Assembly (NCBI GenBank): GCA_018136815.1
Contig: CM030933.1
Span: forward strand, 2,425,344-2,489,343
Direction of reading: 5' to 3'
DNA from: Isochrysis galbana
Lineage: Eukaryota > Haptophyta > Isochrysidales > Isochrysidaceae
DNA: 64,000 nucleotides
Translations under genes and position numbers: made by a program
Notes under the pieces: model-generated
The model's input: only the letters and a program-made list of their open reading frames with translations
Told to the model about the DNA's origin: nothing
Databases searched by the model: none
Shown: piece after piece, positions 45,830-56,231 of the stretch
Position numbering within the stretch: the first letter of the stretch is position 1
Layout: the number at the start of each line of letters is the position of its first letter

Positions 45830-46902
45830 ACTCGAGGTTCCCTTTTTTTTACACCCTTTCCGTCTATTTAGGGATATAATTTTTATTGACCCCTAACTTA
45901 GTTAGACACTATTCTCTTCCGTAAATAAACCATATCGATATTTATCTTGCTTGGTATGCTCGATGATGGGGATAATTATGAAACGTATAATAAGAAATAT
46001 GAATACAAAAAGAGCGATAACCCGAGAATAGCAAATACCAAACTTTGCAAAGTTGGCCCCTCCCTTTGACCTTTGATTCTTTCATGTATGTAGAGTAAAG
46101 AGAAGAACGTAAACTGAATTCATTCATAAACAGAGAGTTACATGGTCCTCTTCCTCTTTCGACGGAATGCGACCTGACATGCGACATGCCTACGTTGGCA
46201 CTCCCAAACCGACCGACCGTCATTTTTCACGAGTGACTTGTATCACTTTTCTATGAAAGGAGGCGGAAGCGTAGCGACCAGCACCATGGAAACATGGGAA
46301 ACTGCTGGGAATTTGGATACCAGCTATGAGCTGTATGACCTGGGACTCGAGATTCCTTGGTATGACCAAGATGCCCCATAACTGTCGTACCGGTCGCCCT
46401 TACTTCACCCCGCACCCCAGGCCCCCATCACCTGATAACTCGTTGGGCCACGGCCGGGCCAGACGGGGAAGGGGAGGGAGGGGGAGAGAGAAGAAGAAGG
46501 AGGGGCACCTAGCAGTTAAAGTAGCCAGCGTGGAACTTTCGGGTGTTGCTACTTGAAAGGGCGAGAGAGATCACAACGACGAGTCCTGTACACCGCCGGC
46601 GCCTTGCTGGTAGGAGAAGGTCGCAGGTGGGCGGGCCTTGACGTGTCTCTCTCTCTCTCTCTCTCTCGTCTCGTGGGAAAGAGGGAACCCAGGAAAAGTA
46701 GCCCCACAGCAGGGGGGTTGGTTCGACCGGGGGGGAAGGGGCGGGGGGGGGGGAGAGTCGTCCCTCTCCCTCCCTCCCTCCCTCCCTTTGATTCTTTCAT
46801 GTATCTAGAGGAAAGAGAAGAAGAAATGGGAAGGGGCAGCGGCGTCGGCTGTTCGACCGACCGATCCTGCCGTCGCGGCATCTTCGGCGCATCGGGCGGT
46901 CG
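45830..46902. other. spacer with 37-bp direct repeat
   Basis: CTTTGATTCTTTCATGTAT.TAGAG.AAAGAGAAGAA occurs at 46071-46107 and again at 46785-46821 (two mismatches), enclosing 677 bp. It could be an old target-site duplication or a segmental duplication of the TPR gene's 5' flank. CT and G runs (46648-46666, 46741-46753) lie just before the TPR start. No gene is seen. Confidence 0.55.
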
Positions 46903-49071
46903 ATGGGATGCTGCGCCACGCAGGCGAAGCGTGACCAAATCACTACGGACGTAGATGGCGGTGGAATATGTTCATCTGAGCATATGATGCAGTCAACACC
47001 ACCTCCAGGGGTGCAGCAGTCAGGCCAGTCGGATGCGATCCAGTCCAAGAGTGAGAGATCGGATACAGTGGACTCCGATACGAGTTCAGACTGTGGTCGT
47101 TCAACATCATCAAGCGAGGGGCAATACTCGCCAAGTAGAGACAACGTCGAGGATACACAGCCAGTGCATGGCTCTTCTTCATCTGCGACGTCTCGGCCAG
47201 GGCAAGACCAAGGCGACGAAGCCCCTAAGAAGTGCGCCCAGGGCACGAGCTGTTCTTCCAATGGAGAGCCTAGACGTCAAGATGTCATACTCGCCAGTAT
47301 TCCAGACGCATGTCCGCTCTTGACCAAAGCTCGTGCTGCGAGGCGTGAGGTGCTGAGAAAACAGCACTTCTACAATCTGACGTCGCTGGGCAGCCCCGGA
47401 TTGTCGATGTATGCGAGCGAGTTGGTTGAAGCCGAGACTCTCGGCTGGGAGGCTCTTGAAATTCGGTCCAAGATTTTCGCGCTCGAACCGGACACTTTAA
47501 AAGACCTCTTGCTTTGGAGGGGTAAGTTTGCAATTCTGTTGAAAGCTCTTGGGAAGCGGCGGGAAGCTGAGGAGCTTTTTCGTAAGAATTTGGACGAATG
47601 GATCCAGTTACGTGGTGACAACGACCTGCAGACCTTGAAAGCAAAGAACAACCTGGCACTGCTGTACCAAGACCAGGCTAAGCTTGTTGAGGCAGAAGGG
47701 CAATTCCGCGAGGTGCTGAGCTCCATGCAGAATAAGCTCACAGAAAGTGACCCGCGCACCTTAACGGTGATGAACAACCTCGCCATGGTGCTCGAGGCCC
47801 AAGGAAAGGTGTTGCAGGGCCAAGGCCGTGAAAATGACGCCTGGGACAAGCTCAAAGACGCCAGGCAGCTCCTCGAAAAGGTCGTCGATTTGAGCCGCAC
47901 AAGCACGCAGCTCGGGCCAGGGCACGCACAGACCTCGACGGCACAAAGCAACCTCGCGCTAATTCTACAAGACTTGAATGAGCTGCATGCGGCGACAAAG
48001 CACTGCCGGGAGTCCCTGCGTGCGAGGCAAGGGGATCCGAACGCGAAAAAGACAGACATCCTATCGTCACTTCACAACCTGGCAGAGCTCTTATACCGCC
48101 AGGGCACGCTGGATGAAGCCAAAGAGCTGTTCAATAAGGCCACTGAGATGAGCCTTGACGTGCTCGGAAAAGATCACCCGCACACCTTGAAGCTCTTAGG
48201 TAATCTGGCACACGTGCTCAAAGAACAGGGAGAGCTCGTAAAGGCCGAGGCGAGCTTTGACGAAGCCCTAAAGATTCATGAGCGTGTGCTCGGCGCACAG
48301 CATCCCGACACGATGCTTATCAGGAGGAAGCTGGCCTCGTTGTTGACGGAGTGTGGCAAGTCGGATGCCGCAGTGAGTTGCCTAAAAGAGTGCCTCAATG
48401 TCACTCAGACGAAGCTAGGAGCGTGCCACGTGGAAAGGCTCATGGCGATGAATCAGCTTGCTTTGGTGTTGCAGAAGCAAGGCGAGCTCAATGAGGCGGT
48501 CTCGTTATTCAACAAGGCTCTCGGCGGGTTCACACAGCTAGATCCTTGGCATCCCGTCACACTTACTACAATGAGGAATCTCGCCGGGTCGATTCAAGAA
48601 CAAGGCCACTACGATGAGTCATATAAACTTTTCTGTATGGTCCTCACGGCCACACATGAGCTGCTTGGACCCGTGCACCCACACACGTTGGCGTCAAAGA
48701 ACAGCCTTGCCCGACTGCTGGTGAAACAGGCTCAGCGAAAGATAACAAAGGCAAGATCATGGTTTCGCAAGGCCCTCACAGGAACTGGTGCGCTTCTAAG
48801 ACCGCTCAACAAGAAGAAGCTAATGAGAACATTTCTTCCGAAGGCCCTCGCAAGGACTCGCATGGTTCATGGACGGTATAGTGGGAGCACGCTGACGCTA
48901 GAAGATAGTGTGGCGACCTTGACTGAAGGCGAGGGCGCTCTGCGTGAGGCTGAGCAGCTTGTTCGCGGAGATGCACAGAGGCATCGTAGGCACTTCAGAC
49001 CTCATCAACCCGACCACGCTGGCTTCAAAGATCATTTTTGCGCAGCTGCTTCAAGAGGAGAGCGACCTTGA
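46903..49071 (+). CDS. kinesin-light-chain-type TPR protein, N-terminal acylation motif, frameshifted 3' end
   Basis: 722 codons from ATG 46903. The start MGCCATQ is a classic N-myristoylation plus palmitoylation signal, so the protein probably sits at a membrane. A Ser/Thr/Asp-rich disordered region (residues ~20-140) follows. About ten 42-residue kinesin-light-chain-type TPRs come next (e.g. KNNLALLYQDQAKLVEAEGQ, LHNLAELLYRQGTLDEAKEL, HPHTLKLLGNLAHVLKEQGE), a protein-interaction scaffold. At about 48962 the TPR frame jumps +1. The frame that continues the repeat (LFAEMHRGIVGTSDLINPTT, then LASKIIFAQLLQEES) runs 48944-49156, while the original frame degrades to HRRHFRPHQPDH and stops. One inserted base, real or a sequencing error, explains this. 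The intact product would end at 49156. Confidence 0.8.
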   Translation: MGCCATQAKRDQITTDVDGGGICSSEHMMQSTPPPGVQQSGQSDAIQSKSERSDTVDSDTSSDCGRSTSSSEGQYSPSRDNVEDTQPVHGSSSSATSRPGQDQGDEAPKKCAQGTSCSSNGEPRRQDVILASIPDACPLLTKARAARREVLRKQHFYNLTSLGSPGLSMYASELVEAETLGWEALEIRSKIFALEPDTLKDLLLWRGKFAILLKALGKRREAEELFRKNLDEWIQLRGDNDLQTLKAKNNLALLYQDQAKLVEAEGQFREVLSSMQNKLTESDPRTLTVMNNLAMVLEAQGKVLQGQGRENDAWDKLKDARQLLEKVVDLSRTSTQLGPGHAQTSTAQSNLALILQDLNELHAATKHCRESLRARQGDPNAKKTDILSSLHNLAELLYRQGTLDEAKELFNKATEMSLDVLGKDHPHTLKLLGNLAHVLKEQGELVKAEASFDEALKIHERVLGAQHPDTMLIRRKLASLLTECGKSDAAVSCLKECLNVTQTKLGACHVERLMAMNQLALVLQKQGELNEAVSLFNKALGGFTQLDPWHPVTLTTMRNLAGSIQEQGHYDESYKLFCMVLTATHELLGPVHPHTLASKNSLARLLVKQAQRKITKARSWFRKALTGTGALLRPLNKKKLMRTFLPKALARTRMVHGRYSGSTLTLEDSVATLTEGEGALREAEQLVRGDAQRHRRHFRPHQPDHAGFKDHFCAAASRGERP

Positions 49072-49156
49072 CGATACTACGATCCACTTTGGAGAATGCT
49101 CCAATGGAATGCGGGGGCTGGGCGAGATCAGCAACCTCGCTCGTATTTATTTTTAA

Positions 49157-49785
49157 TTGGAAACCTTGCCAACATGCTTCCTTCCGAGCATGTGCAAGAA
49201 AAAGCTGGAAGAGAGATCGAGTCGCTCTCGCGCAGCCGAGGATACCCAAAGTGAGGTGTTCAGAGAGAAGCATCTTCTGTACAACTTGTGGTGTGAAATG
49301 TAAGACTTGCTGCGCTCTAGTGGCCGCAAGGTAAAGCTCAAGCTCAAGCTGCACGTGGCCGAGATGCTTACCTCAGAGCCGCTTTTGAGGTGATAATTGC
49401 TACTAGTAGATACATCAAGGGTACTAAACAGGTGAAGCAAGAAAGACTCTTACTACCTACAATTTTGTTATTTTCCACTCGGACTCAGATGTGGTCCTAA
49501 TCAATTTCGCAGTTGGGACGTGTGGCTGAACGGTATTGGTTTGAGTATGAACAAGAAACAAATGGCGCTAGGCACGCTCCAAGACCAAGATGCAGTGGAC
49601 AAAATACAAAATGCGGAGCGGGCAAGGGCGTGCGGGTGAATGAAGGCGTCATCTTCAAACTGTTGAATCAAGAAACAAAGAAGGCAAATAGGATTAAGCT
49701 TAAGCTTGATTATGTTGTCCACAAACAACCACAACGCCATCTTTATCTTTAGCGGTTTTAGGAATCGTAGTAGCAGTAGAAGAAC
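49157..49785. other. intergenic, AT-richer
   Basis: 3' flank of the TPR gene. A plus frame after 49156 keeps some TPR-like composition for a short way but has no repeat. Nothing else is seen. Confidence 0.45.
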
Positions 49786-49952
49786 GGTGCACCCCGCCCG
49801 CCCCAGCCCCCCCCACAACCTGGGCCCCTATGTAGAGCACGAGGGGAGATGCCGCAAGGCGGGAAGTGAGGGAGAGGAAGGGATCTGGGCGTGGCTACAA
49901 TGGATAACCCAGTAGCCGCACGCGTGGCGTGAATATTAAAAGGTTTTTTTTT
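49786..49952 (+). mobile_element. retroelement 3' end, 5'-truncated
   Basis: The inverse of 5145-5320 at over 90 percent identity by eye (CAACCTGGGCCCCTATGTAG, AGCACGAGGGGAGATGCCGC, ...CCGCACGCGTGGCGTGAATA, TTAAAAGG and a T-run). It ends 24 bp before the next insertion. No target-site duplication was found. Confidence 0.7.
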
Positions 49953-49960
49953 ACAAGAGC

Positions 49961-49976
49961 TCTTATGTTAAGCCCC
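49961..49976. repeat. target-site duplication, left
   Basis: TCTTATGTTAAGCCCC, identical to 50731-50746. Confidence 0.88.
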
Positions 49977-50730
49977 CAACTAAGTTTATACTTGGTTGAC
50001 CCATGGGGGGGCACGAGCCCCCCCCTCTCTCCACTCCTCCCCTGCCATGGGGGAGGAACCACCCATCCTCCTGGCACGCCTGATGGCTTGCCAGGAGGCC
50101 ACTGCCCTACTGACCCACTCCCTTCCCCACAGGCACGCCTGGTTCGCTCGTCCTGGCCCCTCGTGGCCAGCCCATTGCTCCAACCCCCCCTCCCCCCCTG
50201 GTCGACAGGCACACAGGTGCAGATTGGGGGCCCCAGAGGCTCAGGAGCGCCAGCGAGGGAGAGGCAGGGGAGACCATGGCCCAGTCCCAGCCTCCTCTGC
50301 CCCCAGAGCTGGCCTCCAGGAGCCTCCAGGGGTCGCCAGCAGGCAGTTGCAGGCCTGCCGCAGGCGCGCCATCGCGCGTGCCGCAGGAGAGGGGAGAGAG
50401 AGCGCGGAGAAGGGGGTGGGCGGAGCGAGAGCTCCGCTCACCGAAAAATAGGTAAGTCCCGCACCTGTTTACAGGATAAGTCGGGGCCGAGACCGCCGCC
50501 CACTCGGAGACACAGGAGGAAGGGGGGGAATGATCACCGGGGGGGGGCGCGGGCCACCGGACCATATCTAAGCCCTTCACCCTATCCCCCTAGTAGTGCA
50601 CGGGGGGAGTCGCCTTATGGCGGGGGGAGAAGGGCCGGGGAAGTGGGGGTGTAGAAAGTTTCCTACGTGAGTAGAAAGTAGAGGGTCCACGGCCGCGTGT
50701 GCGGTGAGACTATTAAAAGGTTTAATTAAT
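49977..50730 (+). mobile_element. hairpin-headed retroelement, copy 3, 16-bp TSD
   Basis: A 754-bp insertion with a 16-bp TSD. The 5' half matches copies 1 and 2 (palindromic head, CCCATGGGGGGG...GCCATGGGGG inverted repeat, CTCCTGGCA...TGCCAGGAG stem). The 3' part differs and ends GGCCGCGTGTGCGGTGAGAC then TATTAAAAGGTTTAATTAAT, the 3' terminus shared with the LINE-type elements. This is the best evidence that the hairpin-headed elements are moved by a LINE that recognises that tail. Confidence 0.8.
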
Positions 50731-50746
50731 TCTTATGTTAAGCCCC
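50731..50746. repeat. target-site duplication, right
   Basis: TCTTATGTTAAGCCCC, identical to 49961-49976. Confidence 0.88.
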
Positions 50747-51825
50747 TATGTACCCTCTCCAACATTATTCCTTCGATGGAGCCCCGCACCTAGTTGAAGT
50801 TTGTAGCCCTTCCATTCAACCCAAAGCGTGCGAGGCATCTCAGTTTTGGAATGGAGGTAGTAGTTAAAAAGCCCTTGTTTGACCGCCCTACGGATGTTGG
50901 GGTATGTTGCCCCGGGGCGGCGCGTCGGGGGCGGGAGGGTCATCGTTCGTCCAAATGTGAGGGCTCGTTATCAACATTTGCACTCCCTCCCGGCTCCCAG
51001 TGTGCTTCCAAGGGTTGGTCGGAGGCCCGGGGTGCCTTGTCCATAAACGTTTATACACCCATTTCATGGGGGCATTTGTCAAAAAAATAACCAAACCTGA
51101 GGTTGCAGCCTCTTGCTCCTGCCCCGCGCTGCTACATTTGCGGAGAGCGAGGTGCCGCCATCGCGCGTTCGCTTTGGAGCAATTTTTTCTTTGCGGCAAA
51201 CCCGTCGGAACGTGCTGCTCTTTTCGCGTTGATTTGTGATTTGTCGTGAGGTGCTTCACATTCATGCGGTAAAACGTAAAACGCACAAGCACAAGCACAA
51301 GCAAATGCAGCTTTGCTGACCATGTACATGTACGAGAAGACTCCCCTCTTTGTCATCACAACGGGGAAAGGGCCTGCCGCACACACCGGACGCGCATATA
51401 CACCGCAAGCAGGGAAACCGTAATCACATGTCACAACTAATTACAGTAGATACGACTCGAACCGACAAGCGCTTGGCGCCAGTCGACATCAAAGGTCAAA
51501 GGCGGGACACGACCGAGCGGTCGGTCGGCGCGTGCCTATGAGAGAGAGGCGCTAGTGGAAGATGGGTGTCTTTGTCATCCAGAGCATACTTCATCAAATC
51601 ATGCATGCTTGTGCGCGCCGTCACAGCACGATTCAATACTAGGGAAAATTGGCCTCAGCTCATACGACTTTGTCCCCCTGAAAAAGTATTTTATGCTCGC
51701 TGCGAATTTCCGCGACACGGCACTCGGCCCAAGCCGATTTGCGCAGCGCGCATCATCGCCGCATTGAGACTGGATACTTAGTGTCAACCTTCTTCTTCCT
51801 AGTTGTGAACAAGACATGCCTAACC
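50747..51825. other. intergenic with dispersed short motif
   Basis: Contains TAGTTAAAAAGCCCTTGTTT then GACCGCCCTA (50861-50890), matching 23609-23637. Otherwise mixed sequence, with no gene that I can support. Confidence 0.5.
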
Positions 51826-52622
51826 TCATGCTTTGACGCCAATACACATAGGATCGTCGGCCTCAGCCTGTGCTGCGCGCGCCAACCCCAATGTGATGTT
51901 CATCGCCTCGATTACTTCATCGAGCGGTGTCTCGGACACGACCCGCTTGCCAGTCGCTCTCTCGTGCCGATAAAGTTCAATCCGCAATGGGTCGGTGTGC
52001 AGCTCGAGGCATGTCTCGTACTCGCCCTCCTTACCATTTGATTGAAGCCCGACAAACCGAATCCTGCGCGCCTCGGCATCTGCATAGATATGCTCTGTCA
52101 ACACCTTGCCTGCGAGCGGGCCTGTGCCGTCGTACCGCATCGAACGCCACAGTGCGCCTTCCGCAAAGGCAGCTCCCGTCGCCGGTTGGACGCGCACGCG
52201 TGAGACCGGCAGGAACGCTGAGGGGTTATCAATCTGGTGCATCATTGCCTGAGGCACGCCGGGCAGGGGCTCCTCAGCGGTGTGCGGGTGTTCCTCAGCG
52301 GTGTGCGGGTGTTCGAGAGGAACCGGAGTGAGGTGAGAAGAGTGCACAGGAAAGGATTTCTCTCGCCCGGCGGCGTAAGCAGCCCGCTCGGCGTGCGACC
52401 AGCTAAGAAAGGGGAAGGAGGAAGGAGAAAGGCAAGAGGTGGGAACATGGGGGGAGGGAGGGGGCGGGGGGCTGGGAGTCCCACCTTGAACAGCTGGCTC
52501 TCGCTGGCCCCCGTAAGCTCCGGAGTGCAGTAGCCAAGCCCGACAGAAGGGCTGCTCGAGCAGAGGCCGCGTGCGAGCCGGCCCACCGCTGCGGCGCGCC
52601 GTAACGCCGGGCGGAGCGCCAT
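51826..52622 (-). CDS. small organelle-targeted protein, possible START/SRPBCC fold
   Basis: Two exons (minus): 52622-52485 and 52248-51826, phase 0, 186 residues. Exon 1 is an Arg/Ala/Ser leader (MALRPALRRAAAVGRLARGL) typical of mitochondrial or plastid import. Exon 2 alternates strand-like segments (FLPVSRVRVQPATGAAFAEG; GPLAGKVLTEHIYADAEARR; IRFVGLQSNGKEGEYETCLE; LRIELYRHERATGKRVVSET) and ends in a long helix (LDEVIEAMNITLGLARAAQA). This fits a helix-grip (SRPBCC/DUF1857-like) fold, an inference from pattern only. The acceptor at 52249 (CCTCAG/GCAATG) is my choice. An earlier acceptor would break phase. The intron contains an exact tandem copy of about 21 bp (52276-52317). Confidence 0.65.
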
Positions 52623-53103
52623 CACCACCCTTCCCCTCCCCCCTCTCCCCCCCCCTGCCCCTCCCTCTCCCCGCCGCCTCCACCGGCGGTATGTTTATAC
52701 TTACTACTACTACGTAGTAGTTGCATGGGGAAGCCAATCCCCTTCCGGGGTGGCCTCTCCGCTTCTCTCTCTCTGTCTCTGTAACGATTCTGTAGTATTT
52801 GGGAAGTTCTCCGATCCGGTTCGGTCGTTCCGTCTAATCCGTCCGTCGTCCGTCGTCCGTCATCCGTCCTTCTCCGGCTCATGCTGAGGAGGTGCTAGGT
52901 CTTCAAGACCGTGCACTCCGCACACTCCACGATCCACGACCCCTGTGGAGAACAGGCCTCCACTTGATTCGAGCAAGGAGTCCTTCATTCAAAGAGCAAA
53001 GAGCAAACAAAACGCTCACCAGACCAAAAGCATTCATTTGTCCCCATCCCTGCTAGCACCTTCCGTTGGTAGATCTGTTTGTCACCTGAACGAGAAAGCT
53101 TTC

Positions 53104-53169
53104 TTGTAGGGCGGTCAAACAGTGATTTATAATTACAAAACATGTGGGGGGGCTGCATTTTTTGACCGT
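53104..53169 (-). repeat. inverted copy of the GGTCAAAAAATGCAGCCC / TGTTTGACCG pair
   Basis: On the minus strand ACGGTCAAAAAATGCAGCCC (53169-53150) followed by CTGTTTGACCGCCCTA (53119-53104), the same order and spacing as at 23576-23637. Confidence 0.7.
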
Positions 53170-53450
53170 CCTCCCAAGCCCATAAAAAACTCCAGGGGGG
53201 CTCACCTGCCGCCACAAAAATTCCCGAGGAAAATGGTGGGTTTTACCGCCCCCCTCGGCCCCCCCTTTGCATATGCGCTGGGGCTTTAACAGTAAAGAAT
53301 TGGCGGTCGCGCCCAGTGGCCGATAGGTTTTTTCGGGGCGGTTGTTTCATGACACGCGATTCCCCCGAGATCTGTCCGCGCTATCGAGCGCCCGACCTTC
53401 ATCTGGTGCCTAGAGCAGGGGGGGGCCTCACCCGCGGAGCACCCCGGGCG

Positions 53451-53550
53451 GGGGATGGTGATTGAACTACGCTTTTCCATATGTGCTGGGGTGATGGTGA
53501 TGCGAACGCTTTTCCATATGTGGGGTGATGGTGATTGAACGCTTCTCGCC
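53451..53550 (+). repeat. GATTGAACGCTT minisatellite, copy 1
   Basis: Three units of GGTGATGGTGATTGAACGCTT with TTTCCATATGTG-like spacers, ending GTGATTGAACGCTTCTCGCC. The same end sequence closes the array at 62755-62935. Confidence 0.75.
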
Positions 53551-54281
53551 TCCCGCCACCCGCGTCGCCGCACACTTATACACCTTATCCTAACATCCTA
53601 ATCCCGGGACCCTAACTAGTACTAGTAAGTAGTAAGTAGCGCATGGGGGTGGGGGGGGGAGCAAGGCAAGATGCAAGATGGGGAGAGAAGCAGAGGCAAA
53701 GGGCGCGTGGCTATATGGGAGTAGAATCCAAGTCTAGGGCCGCGCGTACGGGCCATTCGCAATGTGAATCTCAGCGCGCGAAAGCAGCAAAATTTTTGCT
53801 TTTGCTTTTACTTTTACAGCTAAACCTAATGTTCGACAGATAACGACGTGAAGATGAATCAATGGACCAATACCAATACACTATACACTTCGGCCACCCG
53901 CCATTTTGGCGGTGGCTTCTCCGACCACCGCCTCGGCCCGAAAGGCATTCTTTCTATTAGCCGTAAGCATACATGAGCTAGCGCTAGCGTTTCGGATTGG
54001 GAGTGGGGAGAAGACACCTCACAGTAGCACCTCGATCTCTTTACCTTTGCGCTCATGGCCACTGCCGCTGCTCTGAGCTCGAGGATGAGAATAAGAGAGG
54101 GCCATGGTGTGAACAGAAGAGCCCGGGTCCATAGTGCTGTGAGAGAAGTTCCGGTCGGGAGCAACCTGACCCCGTATGGTGCCAAAAGAGTTTGTGGGGT
54201 GATGGCGCAACGTGTGGTGCCTCGTGCTTCGTTGTCATCTCACTAGACACCCCTCACCCTTGGCATGGGCAGCCACAACGT

Positions 54282-55313
54282 TCATGCGCCTGCGGTCCCA
54301 CTCAGACGACGGACAGCATCACCCGCATTTCGTCCCGCCCATCGCGCCACCGTGCCAGCGCGGATGAGCTCAGCTATTTGAGCATGGCCGGCATGACTGG
54401 CGATTTCCTCTGCGGTCAAATTGCGCGAATCGCGTGCATCCCAGTCAACACGTGCCCCCCTCGCGAGAAGCTCTCGTACAACACCAGTATTGCCCACCCC
54501 AGCTGCCCGATGGGCGGCGGTCATCCCAGAGCCACATCGAATATTAGGATCTGCCCCCGCGTCCAGCAAGAGTCGAGCAATGCGCGTGTGATTGGTGTGG
54601 TTGAAGTGGTACGTGTGGCTTGCCACGAGACACAAGGCGGTCTCGCCGCCGGAGCGGGCCTCAAAGCTCTCGGGCACACCTACATCGCCTACTCTCTGAT
54701 CAATGTCCACGCGCGGATCGGCGACTAGCGCGGCTACGAGAGACACGTGGCCAAAGGAGACTGCTTTGTGAAGCGGTGCGACTCCATACTGGTCGGTACG
54801 CCTGGGCTCAAGCTCCTTGCGGCCAAGAAGTACCTTGAGGAGACTTGCATGCCCCTGTTGCGCGGCAGTATGCAAGGCGCTCGCGCCATGATGGTCGACT
54901 TCGTTCACGTCAGCCACATTGAGCTCGAGCAGAGTGGCGGCGACGCTCGCATGGCCTGCGGCAGCCGCCCACCCAAGCGGGCCCCTCCCAGCTTCGTCCG
55001 GCACGCACTGTGCGCCGAGCGAGACGAGCTCCTGCACGAGCCTACGCTTCCCCGCCCTCGCGGCATAGTGCAAAGGAGTCGCCCCGTGCGCGTCTGCCGC
55101 GTTGATGTCCTCCCCTTCCCTCGCTCGGCGCATCACCTCATGCCAGAAGCCACCCTTGGCCTCCTCAGCGAGGCTCAGGCCCAGCAGCCGATGCTCGTGC
55201 TGCTCGCGGAAGAAGCGCGCGTCCGAGTGCTCGCTCTGCACGCCGGGCCTGCTGCACACCCTTTGCGCCAACACGGCGGCCGCCAGCCGGCCCGCAAGCC
55301 GCGGCCGCAGCAT
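54282..55313 (-). CDS. ankyrin-repeat protein with organelle-type leader
   Basis: 343 residues from ATG 55313, chosen because it opens an Arg/Ala-rich presequence (MLRPRLAGRLAAAVLAQRVC) and lies at the 5' edge of coherent protein. Six to seven ankyrin repeats follow: DAHGATPLHYAARAGKRRLV, GRGPLGWAAAAGHASVAATL, HHGASALHTAAQQGHASLLK, DQYGVAPLHKAVSFGHVSLV, GGETALCLVASHTYHFNHTN, GMTAAHRAAGVGNTGVVREL and NLTAEEIASHAGHAQIAELI. This is a protein-binding scaffold with no catalytic domain, probably mitochondrial or plastid if the leader is real. The fifth repeat carries a Thr/Asn/His-rich loop insertion. No intron is needed. It is divergent from the CYTH gene, with 141 bp between the start codons. Confidence 0.85.
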   Translation of the reverse strand: MLRPRLAGRLAAAVLAQRVCSRPGVQSEHSDARFFREQHEHRLLGLSLAEEAKGGFWHEVMRRAREGEDINAADAHGATPLHYAARAGKRRLVQELVSLGAQCVPDEAGRGPLGWAAAAGHASVAATLLELNVADVNEVDHHGASALHTAAQQGHASLLKVLLGRKELEPRRTDQYGVAPLHKAVSFGHVSLVAALVADPRVDIDQRVGDVGVPESFEARSGGETALCLVASHTYHFNHTNHTRIARLLLDAGADPNIRCGSGMTAAHRAAGVGNTGVVRELLARGARVDWDARDSRNLTAEEIASHAGHAQIAELIRAGTVARWAGRNAGDAVRRLSGTAGA

Positions 55314-55454
55314 CCTCGACCGTCGGGCGGGGGAGGGAGCGGGCCGTAGGCTATATTTATCGTACTCTACTAGTATTAGAGTAGATGGGAAGACGGGACG
55401 CTTGTTGCTTGTTGATACCACCTGATATGGTCTATTTTCGCCCGTGGTCGGCCG
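55314..55454. promoter_or_regulatory. divergent promoter between ankyrin and CYTH genes
   Basis: Only 141 bp separate the two ATGs. A TATATTTAT at 55351-55359 and the dyad CTCTACTAGTATTAGAG (55366-55382) are the visible landmarks. Co-regulation is an inference from the spacing. Confidence 0.5.
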
Positions 55455-56231
55455 ATGGAGGCAGAGATCAAGCTGCTGCTGCCGTCCGCCGAGGCTCTGC
55501 GCGCGCTCGCTTCGCGCGTGGGCGCATCGGGCTCGCGTGGGGTGGAGCAGCGGAACTACTTCTTCGACACGTCCATCGGCGCCGTCCACGCCCTCGACTG
55601 TCACATACGGCTCCGGCATGAGAGTGACCTTGACCGAGGCAGTGGCCGTTGGGTGCTCACGCTCAAGGGACCCAAGGGGACAAGCGGGTGTGCTGCGTTG
55701 GCGGTGCGCCCAGAGGAAGAGATGTTGGTGCCGGATGAACTTGCTGAGGCAATCACGTGCGGTCAAACTTCACCACTGGACGTGCTGCCAAAGTCTGCGT
55801 TAGTGGAGACGGTGAAATCAGCGCTCGCAGGTGATCAACTCGTGTTGCAGGAGGAGCAAGGCTTCAGCAACGTGCGCGTGCATGCGCCGTTCGAGCTTGT
55901 ACCACCATCCGGAGCGCAGCCGATAGTGGTAACCCTCGAGCTCGACACGACGACCTTCTCCTTCCGAGGCGTCAATGAAGTTCATTGGGAGGTTGAATGT
56001 GAGGTGCAGGACCTCGTTGCCGGGCAGTCCACTGCAGGAGCCAGCACGGACTCAGGTGCATTGGAGGAACGCGCACGGGAGGTGGAAGCCGCGCTTCAGG
56101 CGCTGCTGGTCTCGATCCCCGAGATTGGGGCACCGTGCCCGGCGGCCAAGGGAAAGAGGTCGCGGCACAAGGCCTTCTTGAAATCGCAGAAGAAGGAGGC
56201 AAAGGCCAAAGGCAAGGCCAGACACCGGTGA
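55455..56231 (+). CDS. CYTH-domain triphosphatase
   Basis: 258 residues. CYTH (triphosphate tunnel) enzymes act on thiamine triphosphate, inorganic tripolyphosphate or cAMP-type substrates using Mg/Mn. The signature ExExK is at the very N-terminus (MEAEIKLLLP). The other tunnel-lining strands follow in order: QRNYFFDT, HIRLRHES, GRWVLTLKGPK, VRPEEEM, VVTLELDTTTF and WEVECEV. A helix with a run of Glu/Arg (LEERAREVEAALQALL) precedes a basic Lys/Arg tail (KGKRSRHKAFLKSQKKEAKA) that may bind polyphosphate or direct the protein to the nucleus. The frame is intact, no intron. Substrate cannot be read from the sequence. Confidence 0.88.
   Translation: MEAEIKLLLPSAEALRALASRVGASGSRGVEQRNYFFDTSIGAVHALDCHIRLRHESDLDRGSGRWVLTLKGPKGTSGCAALAVRPEEEMLVPDELAEAITCGQTSPLDVLPKSALVETVKSALAGDQLVLQEEQGFSNVRVHAPFELVPPSGAQPIVVTLELDTTTFSFRGVNEVHWEVECEVQDLVAGQSTAGASTDSGALEERAREVEAALQALLVSIPEIGAPCPAAKGKRSRHKAFLKSQKKEAKAKGKARHR

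Larger units (their letters stand above)
52623..54281. other. intergenic with dispersed repeats
   Basis: C-rich 5' flank of the preceding gene, then the inverted motif pair at 53104-53169, and a repeat with ATTGAACGCTTTTCCATATGT units at 53451-53550. No gene is seen. Confidence 0.5.

Noticed and set aside
47370-48059. 229-codon minus frame
   Set aside because: Antisense shadow of the TPR repeats.
54192-55425. Plus-strand frames of 70-200 codons
   Set aside because: Antisense shadows of the ankyrin gene.
55314-55766. 5' extension of the ankyrin frame by 151 codons
   Set aside because: The extension overlaps the CYTH coding sequence on the other strand and lacks protein-like composition; ATG 55313 starts a good presequence.
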